Of a stretch of 5,624 nt of DNA, positions 5,616 to 5,624 are shown one piece after another; the first letter of the stretch is position 1; every line of letters starts with the position of its first letter. Below the pieces are notes generated by a model that was given only the letters and a program-made list of their open reading frames with translations, had not been told where the DNA came from and did no database searches. The DNA is taken from positions 1 through 5,624 of the forward strand of contig JACMOE010000166.1 in assembly GCA_014378185.1 (NCBI GenBank), in the 5' to 3' direction. The position numbers were made by a program, and so were the translations under genes. Source of the DNA: Gemmatimonadaceae bacterium. Lineage in GTDB: Bacteria; Gemmatimonadota; Gemmatimonadetes; Gemmatimonadales; Gemmatimonadaceae.

Positions 5616-5624
5616 ATGACGATC
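5616..5624 (+). CDS. Start of a further gene, cut by the window edge
   Basis: Only ATG ACG ATC (Met-Thr-Ile) is visible, so no product can be named. The call depends on the AGGGAGG ribosome binding site at 5601-5607 and on the position 35 nt after the TRIC stop codon, on the same strand. It may be the third gene of the operon beginning with the L,D-transpeptidase gene. Confidence 0.5.

Overview
The window is a high-GC bacterial chromosome segment with all recognisable genes on the + strand. It carries a probable Gram-negative, exported-protein-rich gene set. GC-rich third codon positions and a dispersed palindromic repeat of the 'GTCCTGAGC...GAAGGACC' type point to an environmental, soil-type lineage, with Gemmatimonadota the best guess. 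That assignment rests on general resemblance and was not tested by a search.

Layout. Positions 1-218 hold the 3' end of a gene whose tail resembles bacterial M49 (dipeptidyl-peptidase III-like) metallopeptidases. Positions 219-444 are a less GC-rich spacer with a weak hairpin, a polypurine run and a short direct repeat. Positions 445-804 encode a small exported protein of unknown function with two perfect four-glycine GxxxG zippers. Positions 805-1126 are non-coding and contain the dispersed inverted repeat (904-977), a possible ECF-type promoter and a small leader hairpin. Positions 1127-1678 encode a secreted single-domain fasciclin (FAS1) protein, followed by a perfect 15-bp hairpin (1701-1738). 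Positions 1752-4325 encode a secreted M1 zinc aminopeptidase with a complete active site. After a short hairpin come a YkuD-type L,D-transpeptidase (4387-4926) and a TRIC/UPF0126 membrane protein (4948-5580), only 21 nt apart and probably co-transcribed. At 5616 a further gene starts behind the only textbook Shine-Dalgarno sequence in the window.

Functional reading. Most products are predicted to act outside the cytoplasm: adhesion (FAS1), peptide degradation (M1, and possibly M49), peptidoglycan cross-linking or remodelling (YkuD), and inner-membrane cation flux (TRIC). This looks like ordinary chromosomal housekeeping and envelope content. I see no mobile element genes, CRISPR array, phage genes, RNA genes or defence system, and nothing here amounts to a clearly new biological system. 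The items most worth a second look are the double glycine-zipper protein, the dispersed palindrome, and the strong hairpin ending 13 nt before the M1 start codon.
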